DNA of 64,000 bases. Source: an uncultured Clostridia bacterium (GTDB taxonomy: Bacteria > Bacillota > Clostridia > Christensenellales > UBA3700). The first letter of the stretch is position 1. Each line of letters starts with the position of its first letter. The notes under the pieces were generated by a model. It was not told where the DNA came from, searched no databases, and was given only the letters and a program-made list of their open reading frames with translations. The translations under genes and the position numbers were made by a program. This document shows positions 8,720 to 19,813 of the stretch, one piece after another. Where the stretch lies: the NCBI GenBank assembly GCA_945872615.1, contig CAMBZZ010000006.1, positions 1 to 64,000 on the forward strand, written 5' to 3'.

Positions 8720-11700
8720 ATGGCAAAGAAGAACAAGATAAATTTGGATGAAATCCAAGCCAAGGACAATCGCCAAAGCAAAGGCAAAAAAGCGCCTAAA
8801 GCGAAAAAGAGCCACGGTTGTCTTTCGTGCATCATCACTTTGGTGGTTATATTCGTCGTACTTATCGCCGGTATTGCGGGCGGCGGAGTATGGGCTTGGG
8901 GCAAATACGTCGAGCCGCAAGTCGGCTTGAGTATATCCGAGGCGTTCCAAGTTTTGACTTCATTGTACAAAGCCGACGAAAAGCAAATCGTCACCAACCC
9001 GTATAGTGAGGACGACCTTAACTCTTTTTATAGCGAGTTCAAAGCCAAGACCTATATGTCGGCAGAGAGCGAAATAGACATCATAGACATTTTGGACACC
9101 GCCGCTTCTGCCAAGAAAGAGGAAGCTTCCACGCCTACTGCATTGGCGGAGGATACGCCTAAGGCAACGGGAAATTCGGCGCTCGACGACTTGCTCTCTA
9201 AGATAGAATTCGACTTTTCTTCTCTCTCTACTTACAGCGGAGAAGAGAATATTTTGGAAGTGACAGACAAGCAATTCGCCGCATTGATAGACAGCGTTTT
9301 GCAATACTACGTTACCCAAAGTTCCGACAACTCGGAAGAATCCGCGTTGGGAGCAATCTCCAAATACGCGCCTTATCTCAAGCACGTCAAGGTCTCTCAA
9401 GTGGTGATTGACAGCGTTGCGGGCGCAAGACTAGACGACGTGATTTTGTCGCTGACTATCAAAATCGACGTGGCTTCACTTGCTCCCGAACTGCTCCAAG
9501 GTACGTCGGTACCTTCCTTCGTTGCGGGACTATTGCCTAAGACGTTGTTCGTAGGACTACAAGTCAAACCTAATGCGGAAAACGGTCAGGCAAGCATTGC
9601 CATCAACCAAATCGACAAGGAATTGATGATCAAACTCGAAAATCTCCTCAACAAGTTCGTCGGAGGAGAAACTCCGATAATGCAGACCATCAACAACGCA
9701 GTCAAGGACGTTATTGCCAAACTCGATACGGTAATACCTCTCACTTTCGTAGATTCGGGTTGCGATATGAAGCCTGTCGAAGCGTTGATGAACGTGCTTG
9801 GCGTAGAATTGGGCGAAGCGCAATTCTTGTGTTTGATTAGAGACTTCAAGTTGCCAACCGCTTCCGACGTAGGTATGGGCTCTTATACCGAAGAGCTTCG
9901 CACCCAGAATCTTGAGATTTTTATAGACGAGTTTACGACCAAATACGGCTTTGACAACTCGGGCGATACCATCACGTCCGACAACGTATTCTCTAGCATT
10001 ACGGGAATAATGAACGACGACGCAATGCTTGCTAAACTCAATCTTGCGACCCTTGACTACGACGTATCGAGCTACAACGCCGACAAACACAAGGTGGGCA
10101 TATCTTATCCTGCTTTGTCAGGGTTGCTCAACAGCCGACTTGCGACGGGTAGCGAAGAGGCAAGCGCATTCCCTATCACGGTACTCAATATGGCATACGA
10201 CCAAACCGAAGAAATGCTCGAAGTATATATTGCCGTAGACGTCATGCAAGTCGTTACGGGCAAGGCGGAAGAAGGCTCTCTCGTTGCGATATTTGCTCCT
10301 CAGATACTGCCCGAGCAGATATTTATCAAAGCCAAATTGAGCCTTGTCTCCGACCCTAACAAACCTACGCAGATATGTATCAACAAATGCGACGTGGAAC
10401 AAACGACGGAATTGCTCGCCAATCTCAATACTTTGTGCGCAAGTCTCGGCATCGACGTCAGTCAATTCAATCTTACGGAGTTGACGACGAAACTCGAGCA
10501 GAGCGTGATAGACAATCTTACCAATATCAATGCCCAACTAGGCACGGACATAGTATTCTCTCCTACCGAATGTATACTGCCTTCTATTTTTGAGACGGTG
10601 TCGGGATTGAAGATACTCCAAGACGAAAGCGGAGTGGCTATCGTTGACGATAGAGAGTTGCACGATATGTTGCGAGCAACCTATACGTTTACCGCAGAAG
10701 AGGTCAATGCTGCGACCAATGCGACGGGATTCGTATCTGAGTTGGAGAATAAGTATTATTTGACTACGGGCATACTTGACCCTACCGACGGCGCGGCGCT
10801 TCTCAACTCCGTCACTACAATCAAAAACAACTTCGAGAGTAGCATCGACGTGGGTAAGATGGCTAGAGATAAGAGTGCTATCGACACTCTCAAACCGATT
10901 TTGTCGCAAGAAGAACTCGGCTTCCTTATTCAGTCTAGCGGAAAACTTGACAATATCGTCAGCGTGTTGACGGGTATCACAGTCGTATCCACCGACGTCA
11001 CGGAGACCCACCTCAATATGCAGATAAGCGGCGAAATAAGCCTTACGGGAGACAAAGCCAAGTACGCGGTGCTGTTGCCTGATAAGGTGTACGTCAACGT
11101 TTACGTCAATACGATTGCACTCAAAAATAAAATTGCGGGCGCCGTCGTGACTTGCACGAGTTTCAATATCGACGGCATGACGGACGACGAGATGAACGAC
11201 TTCTTCGCGTTGGCTACCAAACTCGGCGGAAGCGAAGTGACCGCCGCAGCGTTAGGCGATACGTTGGAAAACAATATCTACAACTTTATGGCGGATATAG
11301 AATCTAACGGAACGATAGAAATAGTATTCCAAGTAGGCGAAATGAAGCTCAACACTACCGTGTTTGACGTGGCGATAAGTCAAATCTACTCCGATACCGA
11401 CCCGGCGCTCAAGCCTACCAACGTACAGCTTAGAAGCGTATTGCAAAAAGTCAACCTCATTCCTCAACAACTTGCCGAGAGCAATATTGCAAGCGATATG
11501 AGTAGATTGGCGGGCGACGTCAGCGACAAGTATTATCTTAAAACTCCTATAGACGCCTCTGCCGACGTGTCGAGCCAAATTGCGGCAATATCGAGAGACT
11601 ATTCTACTTTGATAAGCGGTCGGGCAATGGCAGACGATATTAGAGTAGTCACCGACGGCAACGTGCTCAAGCCTCAAGCAAGCGGCGGAGAACTCGGCAA

Positions 11701-12973
11701 ACTGCTCAGCGGCGACGTGACGGTGAGCGCAGAGGGCTTGAAGGACGTCAACATGACCAGCCTTACGATAACCTCTACAACCACTTTGCGTATCGTATTT
11801 ACGGCAAGCATCGAGTCTCAAGAAACTGACAAGTATGCCAAATTGTTGCCAAACAGCGTCGCTATAGTAGTGGAGGTAGATACTGCTAAGGTAGAGGGCT
11901 CGGAAGTTTGTACCGACTTTACCATCAACGATATGACGGACGATGACCTAAACGTATTTTGCACTCTATTCAAGGCAGTCGCCAACAAGACTATTACGCC
12001 TGACGACATCAATGCCGACGCGTCAACCAAAGTCAAGAACAAACTCGGCGATATGACGGGCGGCGCTACGATGACTTACGATACTACCGACATCAACGCC
12101 GATTGTGCGGGCGGAACGGTAACCTTTGCAAGCATTTACGGTGTGGCTATCAACAATATCTACAGCGACGGAGCAAAGCCAAGCGAGCTGGACTTCCAAA
12201 ATATGATGAAGTCGTTGTTTACCCTCACGCCTGTCGTCGGACAGACGGAGCTCAACTCTACGGCTGACAAGATGGCTTCTTCGCAAATCGATGCTACCTA
12301 CGCGGCTACGCCTCTCCCTCACGGAGAAGTCGTTATGGAAATCAGCGACCGTAATATAGGCGCAACTTTGCTTGACAACGAGAGTTCGGGCAGCGGTGTT
12401 TCTACGGCTTTGGGCTTGACAAAAGAAAGCGTAACTTACAAGCAAGTGCTGATGTTTAATCCTAACTACGTCAATGCAAGCACCGTAAAAGAAGGTCTTA
12501 GCGGAATGAACTTTACCGCCACCGATTCGTATATGTTGTTGACGCTCAATATCAAGACGAGCGGGCTTATGAGTAAGACCACCACTTTGCTTCCGGAGAG
12601 TATCGACGCGACGGTGGTTATCGACGTGGACGCTAGCGATTACGCTACCGAATTGATGTTCAACAACATGTCGAGCGCAGAACAAAAAATTCTCAAAGAC
12701 ATCATCAACAGCAATCGTACCGCGAGCGAGGGTGACACTACGCTATTCGATTCGACCGACACAATCAAAAATAAGATACTCGGCACCGAGATTATCAGTA
12801 TAGAGTCAATCGGAGGCTTCCCAATCTCCAAACAATGGACCATCAAGAACGTTTTGGACAACGTTGTCAAAGAGGACGGCTACGGTGTAAGACATAGTGG
12901 CAACACCCTATTCGAGGGTAGCAATTACGGCGGATTTATCCGCATCGAGGAGACGAATATAACACTTTCCTAA
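8720..12973 (+). CDS. 1417-aa membrane-anchored extracytoplasmic protein with about five divergent repeats
   Basis: N-terminal basic tail plus one TM helix (CLSCIITLVVIFVVLIAGIAGGGVW); recurring LLPxxxxVxVxV blocks (LLPKTLFVGLQVK, ILPEQIFIKAKLSL, LLPDKVYVNVYVNT, LLPNSVAIVVEVDT, LLPESIDATVVIDV). Confidence 0.85.
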   Translation: MAKKNKINLDEIQAKDNRQSKGKKAPKAKKSHGCLSCIITLVVIFVVLIAGIAGGGVWAWGKYVEPQVGLSISEAFQVLTSLYKADEKQIVTNPYSEDDLNSFYSEFKAKTYMSAESEIDIIDILDTAASAKKEEASTPTALAEDTPKATGNSALDDLLSKIEFDFSSLSTYSGEENILEVTDKQFAALIDSVLQYYVTQSSDNSEESALGAISKYAPYLKHVKVSQVVIDSVAGARLDDVILSLTIKIDVASLAPELLQGTSVPSFVAGLLPKTLFVGLQVKPNAENGQASIAINQIDKELMIKLENLLNKFVGGETPIMQTINNAVKDVIAKLDTVIPLTFVDSGCDMKPVEALMNVLGVELGEAQFLCLIRDFKLPTASDVGMGSYTEELRTQNLEIFIDEFTTKYGFDNSGDTITSDNVFSSITGIMNDDAMLAKLNLATLDYDVSSYNADKHKVGISYPALSGLLNSRLATGSEEASAFPITVLNMAYDQTEEMLEVYIAVDVMQVVTGKAEEGSLVAIFAPQILPEQIFIKAKLSLVSDPNKPTQICINKCDVEQTTELLANLNTLCASLGIDVSQFNLTELTTKLEQSVIDNLTNINAQLGTDIVFSPTECILPSIFETVSGLKILQDESGVAIVDDRELHDMLRATYTFTAEEVNAATNATGFVSELENKYYLTTGILDPTDGAALLNSVTTIKNNFESSIDVGKMARDKSAIDTLKPILSQEELGFLIQSSGKLDNIVSVLTGITVVSTDVTETHLNMQISGEISLTGDKAKYAVLLPDKVYVNVYVNTIALKNKIAGAVVTCTSFNIDGMTDDEMNDFFALATKLGGSEVTAAALGDTLENNIYNFMADIESNGTIEIVFQVGEMKLNTTVFDVAISQIYSDTDPALKPTNVQLRSVLQKVNLIPQQLAESNIASDMSRLAGDVSDKYYLKTPIDASADVSSQIAAISRDYSTLISGRAMADDIRVVTDGNVLKPQASGGELGKLLSGDVTVSAEGLKDVNMTSLTITSTTTLRIVFTASIESQETDKYAKLLPNSVAIVVEVDTAKVEGSEVCTDFTINDMTDDDLNVFCTLFKAVANKTITPDDINADASTKVKNKLGDMTGGATMTYDTTDINADCAGGTVTFASIYGVAINNIYSDGAKPSELDFQNMMKSLFTLTPVVGQTELNSTADKMASSQIDATYAATPLPHGEVVMEISDRNIGATLLDNESSGSGVSTALGLTKESVTYKQVLMFNPNYVNASTVKEGLSGMNFTATDSYMLLTLNIKTSGLMSKTTTLLPESIDATVVIDVDASDYATELMFNNMSSAEQKILKDIINSNRTASEGDTTLFDSTDTIKNKILGTEIISIESIGGFPISKQWTIKNVLDNVVKEDGYGVRHSGNTLFEGSNYGGFIRIEETNITLS

Positions 12974-12981
12974 CGTCAAAG

Positions 12982-13003
12982 AGCCGATTTCGTCGGCTTT
13001 TTG
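12982..13003 (+). terminator. Intrinsic terminator
   Basis: AGCCGA (12982-12987) / TCGGCT (12993-12998) then T-run directly after the 1417-aa ORF. Confidence 0.75.
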
Positions 13004-13225
13004 AATGTTAGATAACGGCTAATGACCGTATATCGACGGGTAGTATGCAGCTACGAGGCAAAGGTCGCTAGCATTTTAGTCGATGGGTATGGACGCTTAT
13101 ATAGTCGCGAAATAATGCGCGTATAGAAGCCTAATCATTGACCTCGGCATATAAATTAAGATATAATAGCATACGCGAGATACGGGCGGTTGTATCAACC
13201 GTCGTGTTACTCGACATAGGAAGAT

Positions 13226-14878
13226 ATGGACAATCTAAAAATAAGAGTTACATACGAACAAGACGACAACGTGTACATAACGGGCGTAAGCAACGACGAC
13301 TTGCGCATCGATTTGGCTTGTCAAGGCGAAAGAATAGTTATGAATATCAGCGCGTTCAAGAGCATTAGATTGCTAGAATGCGCTATGAGTTTCGAATATA
13401 TTTTTGACAAGACCGACAAGGTATTTTGCAACGGTTATCAGTCGTGGACTACCAGTAGAGAGGTGACTATATACCACAAGCAAAAGGGATTGCGCGGCTT
13501 AGGCAAATGTCAGCCCGTCAAAAAAAACGCAATACTTGCGGGCGATTATTCTTTTTATAAATATCGCAACCTTTCGGGGCTGTTTCACGGTTATACTTAC
13601 GGCTACGTAAGGCGCGCGGACAAGTTGTGCTTAGTCGGTTCGCTCAACGAAAAAAACGCTTTTACGATAGTGGGTTTCGAGCCGTATCGTCATCGTATCA
13701 AACTCTCCAAAGATGTAGAGGGCATTACTCTTGAGCAAGGCGAGGTATTCGAAGGTATCAACGCCGTGGTCTTGGACGGTGAGTACGACGAAGTTTTCGA
13801 CAAGTATTTTACGTTGCTCGCTTTACCTAAACCGAGAGTAAAGAGATTGTCAGGCTACACCAGTTGGTACAACAATTTTGGCAAAATAACCGAAGAACAG
13901 TTGCTAAACGACTTGCAAGCAATATCCGAGTACGGCGACAAGATAGACTTGTTCCAAATAGACGACGGCTATCAGTCCGCAGTGGGCGATTGGCTAACGG
14001 TCAAAGAAAATAAATTCCCGCACGGTATGAAATATATTGCCGACGCAATACATTCCAAGGGCTACAAGGCGGGTATATGGCTTGCTCCGACTTTGGTGTC
14101 ACGTAAGAGCCAAGTTGCCAAAGAACACCCCGATTGGCTACTGAGATATGCGGACGGAAAACTCGTGTCGGGCGGAATAGGCTGGGGCGGAGCCTGGGTG
14201 CTCGATATAGAAAAAGAAGGAGTTAGAGGGTATCTAAAGCACGTTTTTGAGGTAATATTGGGAGAATGGGGCTACGATATGGTCAAACTCGACTTCTTGT
14301 ATTCTTCTTGTTATATTCCGCGTGGCAACAAGACGCGCGGCAGAATTATGTACGAGACGATGAAGTTTTTTAGAGAGTGCGTGGGAGACAAGTTGATACT
14401 CGGTTGCGGAATGCCGCTCGCCTCGGGTTGGGGCTTGGTGGATATGTGTCGTACGGGTTGTGACGTAGACTTGACGTACAAGCCGAGATTTTATACCAAA
14501 CATACCAATCAAGAGATTATCTGTACTCAAAATTCGATATACAACACGGTGTTCCGCAGACATCTCAACGGACGCGCGTTTGCGCTTGACCCGGACGTAT
14601 TTTTTGCGCGTAACGGCAATCTCAAGTTTGACGCGGAACAAAAGAAAATTCTAGCCAAGGTCAACTCTATGATGGGAGGGGTGTGCTTTGTCTCCGACGA
14701 CGTATCTACCTACGACCGAGAGGGCAAAGCACTATTCGAAGACGCAATACAAAAGAAAGATACGCAAGTGTTATCTTGCGAAAAAATCGGTAACAACGTA
14801 ATAATAAAATATATCGAAGACGGGCAAGAGGGCATATTCGGCTTTGATATAGCCAAAGGAAAAATCATCGGTCAATGA
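13226..14878 (+). CDS. GH36-type alpha-galactosidase-like glycoside hydrolase
   Basis: NGYQSWT, QIDDGYQ, GYKAGIWLAPTL, YDMVKLDFLY (nucleophile region) motifs. Confidence 0.85.
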   Translation: MDNLKIRVTYEQDDNVYITGVSNDDLRIDLACQGERIVMNISAFKSIRLLECAMSFEYIFDKTDKVFCNGYQSWTTSREVTIYHKQKGLRGLGKCQPVKKNAILAGDYSFYKYRNLSGLFHGYTYGYVRRADKLCLVGSLNEKNAFTIVGFEPYRHRIKLSKDVEGITLEQGEVFEGINAVVLDGEYDEVFDKYFTLLALPKPRVKRLSGYTSWYNNFGKITEEQLLNDLQAISEYGDKIDLFQIDDGYQSAVGDWLTVKENKFPHGMKYIADAIHSKGYKAGIWLAPTLVSRKSQVAKEHPDWLLRYADGKLVSGGIGWGGAWVLDIEKEGVRGYLKHVFEVILGEWGYDMVKLDFLYSSCYIPRGNKTRGRIMYETMKFFRECVGDKLILGCGMPLASGWGLVDMCRTGCDVDLTYKPRFYTKHTNQEIICTQNSIYNTVFRRHLNGRAFALDPDVFFARNGNLKFDAEQKKILAKVNSMMGGVCFVSDDVSTYDREGKALFEDAIQKKDTQVLSCEKIGNNVIIKYIEDGQEGIFGFDIAKGKIIGQ

Positions 14879-17439
14879 AGAGCAATACCTACAAAAAAAT
14901 CAGTCGAAGTATAGACAAACAAAAAGACAGTCAAAAGATGAAAAACGCTGATAGATTGTTTCCTCAATCCGACTACGGCTTGACTGCCAATCAAGTGGAA
15001 TCTAGACAAAACGACCACCTTACCAATCAAAGAAACACCAAAGAAAGCAAATCTTATCTACGCATAGTAGCGGACAATCTCTTCAATTTTTGCAACGTAG
15101 TCTGCATTGCTCTCGTTATTTTGCTGTGCAGTATCGGCGCGTGGGATTATACCCTGTCGACTAGCATAATTTTGGTCAATATCGTCATAGGTATTTGGCA
15201 AGAAGTCAAAGCAAAAAAAGCCGTGTCGAAACTCGCAATCGTCCACAAAGCGGGCGTCAAGGTGATAAGAGAGGGCAAAGAACAAGAAATCGACAGCGCC
15301 GATATAGTGCTTGACGACGTGATAGTGTTGGGAGCGGGAGCGCAAGCACCCGTGGATTGCATATTGCTAGACGGCTATATGGAGGTTGACGAGTCGATAC
15401 TTACGGGCGAGAGCGTGCCTATAAGGAAGAATATCGGCGACAATATTTTGGCGGGCAGTCATATAGTGGCGGGCGAGGCGAGATGCCGCGCAGACCGTGT
15501 GGGCAAGGACTGTTATATAGAGAAGATTTTGCGTATCGCAAGCAAATTCAACAAGCCGAAATCCATGATTTTCAACACTATCAACTTTATCATCAAGTGT
15601 CTAAGCGTGGTGCTGGTGATATTGGGCGTGTTTATATTTTTGTCAGAAAAACTGACCATGACGGGACAATGGCGCGACCTGATAATTACGGTGGCTAGCT
15701 CTATATTGGGCATGCTGCCAGTGGGTATGTTTATGCTTACCTCGACCGCGCTAGCGGGCTCGGTACTCAAACTCTCCAAGACGGGTGCCTTGCCTCAAGA
15801 TATTTATTCTATAGAGATGTTGGCGCAAGTCGATACGTTGCTACTTGACAAGACGGGCACTTTGACCAACGGACAAATGAAGGTCGTCGACGTCAAAATT
15901 CTCGATCCGCAAATCGACGTGGGTAGCATAGTGGCGTCAATCAATTATTGGACTAGAGACAACAAACCGACGGCGAGGGCGCTGGTAGATTACTTTGGCG
16001 GTAACTTCGACAACGCCTCCCAAGAGGACGGAGAGAAGACGCAAGGGCTCTACCGAGTGATGGACTGCGACGAAGTGAGGAGTTTTTCTTCTCTAAGAAA
16101 ATGTAGCGCAATCAAGATAGGCGAGGACTGTTATTTTTTGGGTGCGCCCGACTACGTTGCCGTATCGTCGGCAGATACGGAAAAATATTGTCACGACAAC
16201 GCATGCGTGGGCAAAAGAACGATAATGCTCTCTACCGCTAAGGGAGACGTAGATAGGCTGGACAAGACCAAAGCTAAGCCTATCGCCTTGTTTGCCTTAG
16301 AAGACAGGTTGAGAGAAAACGTCAAAGATACCTTGGATTGGTTTGCCCTCAACGACGTGGACATCAAAATTATTTCCGGCGACAACCCCGAGACGGTAAG
16401 TTACGTTGCCGCCAAAGCGGGGGTCAAGGATGCGAACAAATATATCAACTGCTCTTTGGCGGAAAATCTTTCTACCGACGTGGTGGAGGATACGGTGGTT
16501 TTCGGAAGAGTGTCGCCGTTGCAAAAAGAGGAGATAGTAAAGGCGCTGCAAGATAGCGACAGAGTGGTAGGTATGATAGGAGACGGCGTCAACGACATCC
16601 AAGCGCTCAAAGAGAGCGACTGCTCTATATCCTTCCTCGGTGCCCACGAGGTGGCGCGTAATATTTCGAGGATAGTGTTGCTCAACAATGACTTTGGCGC
16701 TATGCCTAGCATAGTAAGAGAGGGTAGGCGCGTCATAAATAATATGGAAAAGGTGTCGTCGCTGTACATTATGAAAATGCTGTTTATTATGGTGATGACC
16801 TTCGTGTTTTCCATAATAACGCTGGCAACCCATACTCCTAGTTATCCTTTCGATACCAAGAAGATAATGATTGTTGAGATGTTCGTTATAGGCTTGCCTA
16901 CTTACATATACGCTTTTCAGCCTAACGACGCTCGAATAAGCGGACGGTTTATGCACAATATCATCAAGTCGAGTATATCGGCGTTGGTGGGACTGTGCGT
17001 GGCTGTCTTCGTAATGTACGCGCTCAATTTTAGGATAGATTTCGCAGGAGTGGAAAACGTAGAAAACTATCGCAACTCTCTATTGACGATAGCTTTGATA
17101 ACGGCAAGCTTCGGCGCGATGCTCATCATATCATCACCTCTAAACAAACTGCGCGCTTGCGTAATAGCGGCAATGATAGTCTTGACGGTGGTGTCGGTAT
17201 ATATCGACTCACACTATTTAGGCAATTTGTTTTTCGGTTTAGAGGTTGTGGCTTGGAGACATTTGCCTTACGCCTTGGCAAGCGGACTGGTAGGAACGGC
17301 TCTGCACCTCGCGCTATATTGGATAGTCGAGGCGATGGATAAAAGATGGGGAGAATCGATAAACGATAACGTCAAACGATTGGTAAGAAGTATCAAGATG
17401 AAAATGAAGAGGAGCGACGGTAATGCACACCAATCATAG
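14875..17439 (+). CDS. HAD-type cation-translocating P-type ATPase
   Basis: DKTGTLTNG phosphorylation motif, TGES, GDGVNDIQAL; ATGA overlap with the upstream gene. Confidence 0.92.
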   Translation: MKSNTYKKISRSIDKQKDSQKMKNADRLFPQSDYGLTANQVESRQNDHLTNQRNTKESKSYLRIVADNLFNFCNVVCIALVILLCSIGAWDYTLSTSIILVNIVIGIWQEVKAKKAVSKLAIVHKAGVKVIREGKEQEIDSADIVLDDVIVLGAGAQAPVDCILLDGYMEVDESILTGESVPIRKNIGDNILAGSHIVAGEARCRADRVGKDCYIEKILRIASKFNKPKSMIFNTINFIIKCLSVVLVILGVFIFLSEKLTMTGQWRDLIITVASSILGMLPVGMFMLTSTALAGSVLKLSKTGALPQDIYSIEMLAQVDTLLLDKTGTLTNGQMKVVDVKILDPQIDVGSIVASINYWTRDNKPTARALVDYFGGNFDNASQEDGEKTQGLYRVMDCDEVRSFSSLRKCSAIKIGEDCYFLGAPDYVAVSSADTEKYCHDNACVGKRTIMLSTAKGDVDRLDKTKAKPIALFALEDRLRENVKDTLDWFALNDVDIKIISGDNPETVSYVAAKAGVKDANKYINCSLAENLSTDVVEDTVVFGRVSPLQKEEIVKALQDSDRVVGMIGDGVNDIQALKESDCSISFLGAHEVARNISRIVLLNNDFGAMPSIVREGRRVINNMEKVSSLYIMKMLFIMVMTFVFSIITLATHTPSYPFDTKKIMIVEMFVIGLPTYIYAFQPNDARISGRFMHNIIKSSISALVGLCVAVFVMYALNFRIDFAGVENVENYRNSLLTIALITASFGAMLIISSPLNKLRACVIAAMIVLTVVSVYIDSHYLGNLFFGLEVVAWRHLPYALASGLVGTALHLALYWIVEAMDKRWGESINDNVKRLVRSIKMKMKRSDGNAHQS

Positions 17440-18148
17440 AGATAGAATGCGACAGCGAGTACTCACGGAGGGACTGGAGAATTTTCAGGACCACGAAGTG
17501 CTTGAGTATTTGTTGTATCCTTTTATCCCTCGCAAAGATACCAATCCCATTGCACACGAACTTATCGACCGTTTCGGTTCGTTGGCGGGCGTGATGGAGT
17601 CGGATAGCAAGGCTTTGGAAGAAGTGCCCAATATGACGCACAAAGCCGCGCTGTTTCTCTCGTCGTTTCCTCAAGTGGTCAAGAAATACAACGTGAGCAA
17701 GTTTGGTCCAAAGCCCGATTTGTCTACGCACGGTAGAATAAAAGAATATTGCAAGACTTTGCTCGGCGACTTGAATTACGAAGTATTGTATTTGCTCGCC
17801 GTGGATAACAAAGGTAAGCTTATCAACAAGAGCCTGATAGGTCAAGGTACGATAGACGACTGTAAATTGATGACGAGGGAGATGGTGATGATGTGTCACA
17901 ATCTTGCCTCGCCCAACGTATATATCGTGCACAATCACCCCAGCGGAGAGGCAACTCCGAGCGTCAAGGACATAGAGTTTACTAAATGGGCAGCGGCTTC
18001 GCTGGAAATGTTGGGAGTGAGATTGATAGACCACTTGATCGTGGCAAAACAGCAAGTTTATAGCTTTGAAAAAGACGGAAAACTCAATGACTTTAGAGAT
18101 AAATATTACGAATTTATGTTCAGCCAAAATATATCTGACAAAAAGTAA
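17423..18148 (+). CDS. radC: RadC/JAB-domain protein
   Basis: JAMM-type VYIVHNHPSGEATPSVKDIEFT; overlaps the ATPase 3' end by 17 nt. Confidence 0.85.
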   Translation: MHTNHRDRMRQRVLTEGLENFQDHEVLEYLLYPFIPRKDTNPIAHELIDRFGSLAGVMESDSKALEEVPNMTHKAALFLSSFPQVVKKYNVSKFGPKPDLSTHGRIKEYCKTLLGDLNYEVLYLLAVDNKGKLINKSLIGQGTIDDCKLMTREMVMMCHNLASPNVYIVHNHPSGEATPSVKDIEFTKWAAASLEMLGVRLIDHLIVAKQQVYSFEKDGKLNDFRDKYYEFMFSQNISDKK

Positions 18149-18157
18149 GGAGGAATT

Positions 18158-19156
18158 ATGGATTACGTTGCTGACAAAGACCGTTATCAAAAGACCAAGT
18201 ACAATTATTGTGGCAACAGCGGATTGAAATTGCCCGAGATGTCGCTTGGTTTGTGGCAAAACTTCGGCACCTACTGCGATATGGAGGAGTGCAAAAACAT
18301 TATCACGACCGCATTCGACAACGGCATAACGCACTTTGACCTTGCCAACAATTACGGACCTCTCCCGGGGAGCGCCGAGACCAACTTCGGCAAGATGCTG
18401 GCAAGTACGCTTAAAGGTTATCGCGACGAGTTGGTCATATCCACTAAGGCGGGCTATACGATGTGGGACGGACCTTACGGGGATTGGGGCAGCAAGAAGT
18501 ATCTCGTTGCCAGCCTCGACCAAAGCCTAAAGAGAATGGGGCTGGACTACGTCGATATTTTTTATCATCATAGACCCGACCCCAATACTCCGTTGGAAGA
18601 AACCGCGCATGCTTTAGACCTCATCGTCAGACAAGGCAAGGCGTTGTACGTAGGCATATCCAATTACAACGCGGAGCAAACTCTACAGATGACGCGGCTG
18701 TTGAGGGAAAAAGGTACGCCGTTTGTCATTCATCAAGCAAGGTACAATATGTTGGATAGGTGGATAGAGCGTGGCGAAACCAGCCTTTGCGACGTGCTTG
18801 CGGAAAACGGAATAGGTTGTATCGCCTTTAGTCCTCTTGCTCAAGGAATGTTGAGCGAAAAGTACTTCGACGGTATTCCCGCAGATTCTCGCCGCGCCAA
18901 AAACGGATTTACGATGGACAGAATATTTAAGAGCGACAATTTAGACAAGGCAATGAGGCTCAGTCGAGTTGCGTTTGACAGAGGACAGAGTTTGGCACAA
19001 ATGGCGATAAGTTGGATTTTGCGTAACCCCGTAATAACCAGCGTCTTAGTAGGAGTAAGCAGTACCAAGCAACTGTTGCAAAATCTAAAGGCTTTGGAGA
19101 ATACCGACTTTAGCGACGTAGAGATTGACAAAATCGAAGAAATATTGCAAAACTAA
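18158..19156 (+). CDS. Aldo/keto reductase (YghZ-like)
   Basis: MSLGLWQNFG, FDLANNYGP, STKAGYTMWDGPYGDWGSKK motifs. Confidence 0.9.
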   Translation: MDYVADKDRYQKTKYNYCGNSGLKLPEMSLGLWQNFGTYCDMEECKNIITTAFDNGITHFDLANNYGPLPGSAETNFGKMLASTLKGYRDELVISTKAGYTMWDGPYGDWGSKKYLVASLDQSLKRMGLDYVDIFYHHRPDPNTPLEETAHALDLIVRQGKALYVGISNYNAEQTLQMTRLLREKGTPFVIHQARYNMLDRWIERGETSLCDVLAENGIGCIAFSPLAQGMLSEKYFDGIPADSRRAKNGFTMDRIFKSDNLDKAMRLSRVAFDRGQSLAQMAISWILRNPVITSVLVGVSSTKQLLQNLKALENTDFSDVEIDKIEEILQN

Positions 19157-19184
19157 GCGTCCGACTAAATACGAAACGTTAAAT

Positions 19185-19214
19185 AAAAAATCGGTTGAAA
19201 TCAACCGATTTTTT
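19185..19214. terminator. Bidirectional terminator between convergent genes
   Basis: AAAAAATCGGTTGA / TCAACCGATTTTTT. Confidence 0.85.
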
Positions 19215-19236
19215 GATGAGTAGATAAGTATTGCTA

Positions 19237-19806
19237 CTACGAACGACAATCTTCGTCCTTGCCCTCTTGCGCTTCGGACGCGCATACGTTGGTTGCGTAA
19301 AAGACCTTGACTCCCTTAGCGCAAAGTTTGGCGATTGCAAAATATACGGCGGTACCCAGCAAGTAAATGACAACGCCTTGAGATACTAGCAAAAAGGCAA
19401 CTTGAAGCATATAAACGTAGTCCAAGGAGCCGTAAGCAAAGTACCATATTATAGGCAAGAAAAAGGCGTTGAGCAGTACGGGTGGCAAACCGCCCAACAA
19501 AATCTTAAGCGGGGTCGACTTGATAAATCTGCCTACGAGATACGTAAGCAAACTTGCAACCAACGTGATAAGGCTGCCTATGATAACGTCGGCTATCACG
19601 CAACCCGTGATAATGTTGGAAAGCAGGCACCCTACGAATAGAGCGGGTATTGCTTCGACGTAAAACAGCGGCAGTAGTGTGAGCGCTTCGGATACTCTAA
19701 ATTGGATTGCTCCCGACGCAACGGGGAAAACCAAAAAGGTGAGTGCAATATACATTGCGGAGATTATGCCTGCACGCGCAAGCATACGGGTTGAGAAACC
19801 TTTCAT
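19237..19806 (-). CDS. queT: QueT family transporter (queuosine precursor uptake)
   Basis: AGIISAMYIALTFL...IQFRVSEALTLLPLFYVEAIPALFVGCLLSN typical QueT N-terminal half; preceded by a preQ1-like element. Confidence 0.88.
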   Translation of the reverse strand: MKGFSTRMLARAGIISAMYIALTFLVFPVASGAIQFRVSEALTLLPLFYVEAIPALFVGCLLSNIITGCVIADVIIGSLITLVASLLTYLVGRFIKSTPLKILLGGLPPVLLNAFFLPIIWYFAYGSLDYVYMLQVAFLLVSQGVVIYLLGTAVYFAIAKLCAKGVKVFYATNVCASEAQEGKDEDCRS

Positions 19807-19813
19807 AAAAATA

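Noticed and set aside
17393-18523. 376-aa minus-strand ORF
   Set aside because: Fully antisense to radC and the aldo/keto reductase gene; composition rich in His/Arg/Val as expected of codon-bias-driven antisense ORFs; no recognisable domain.
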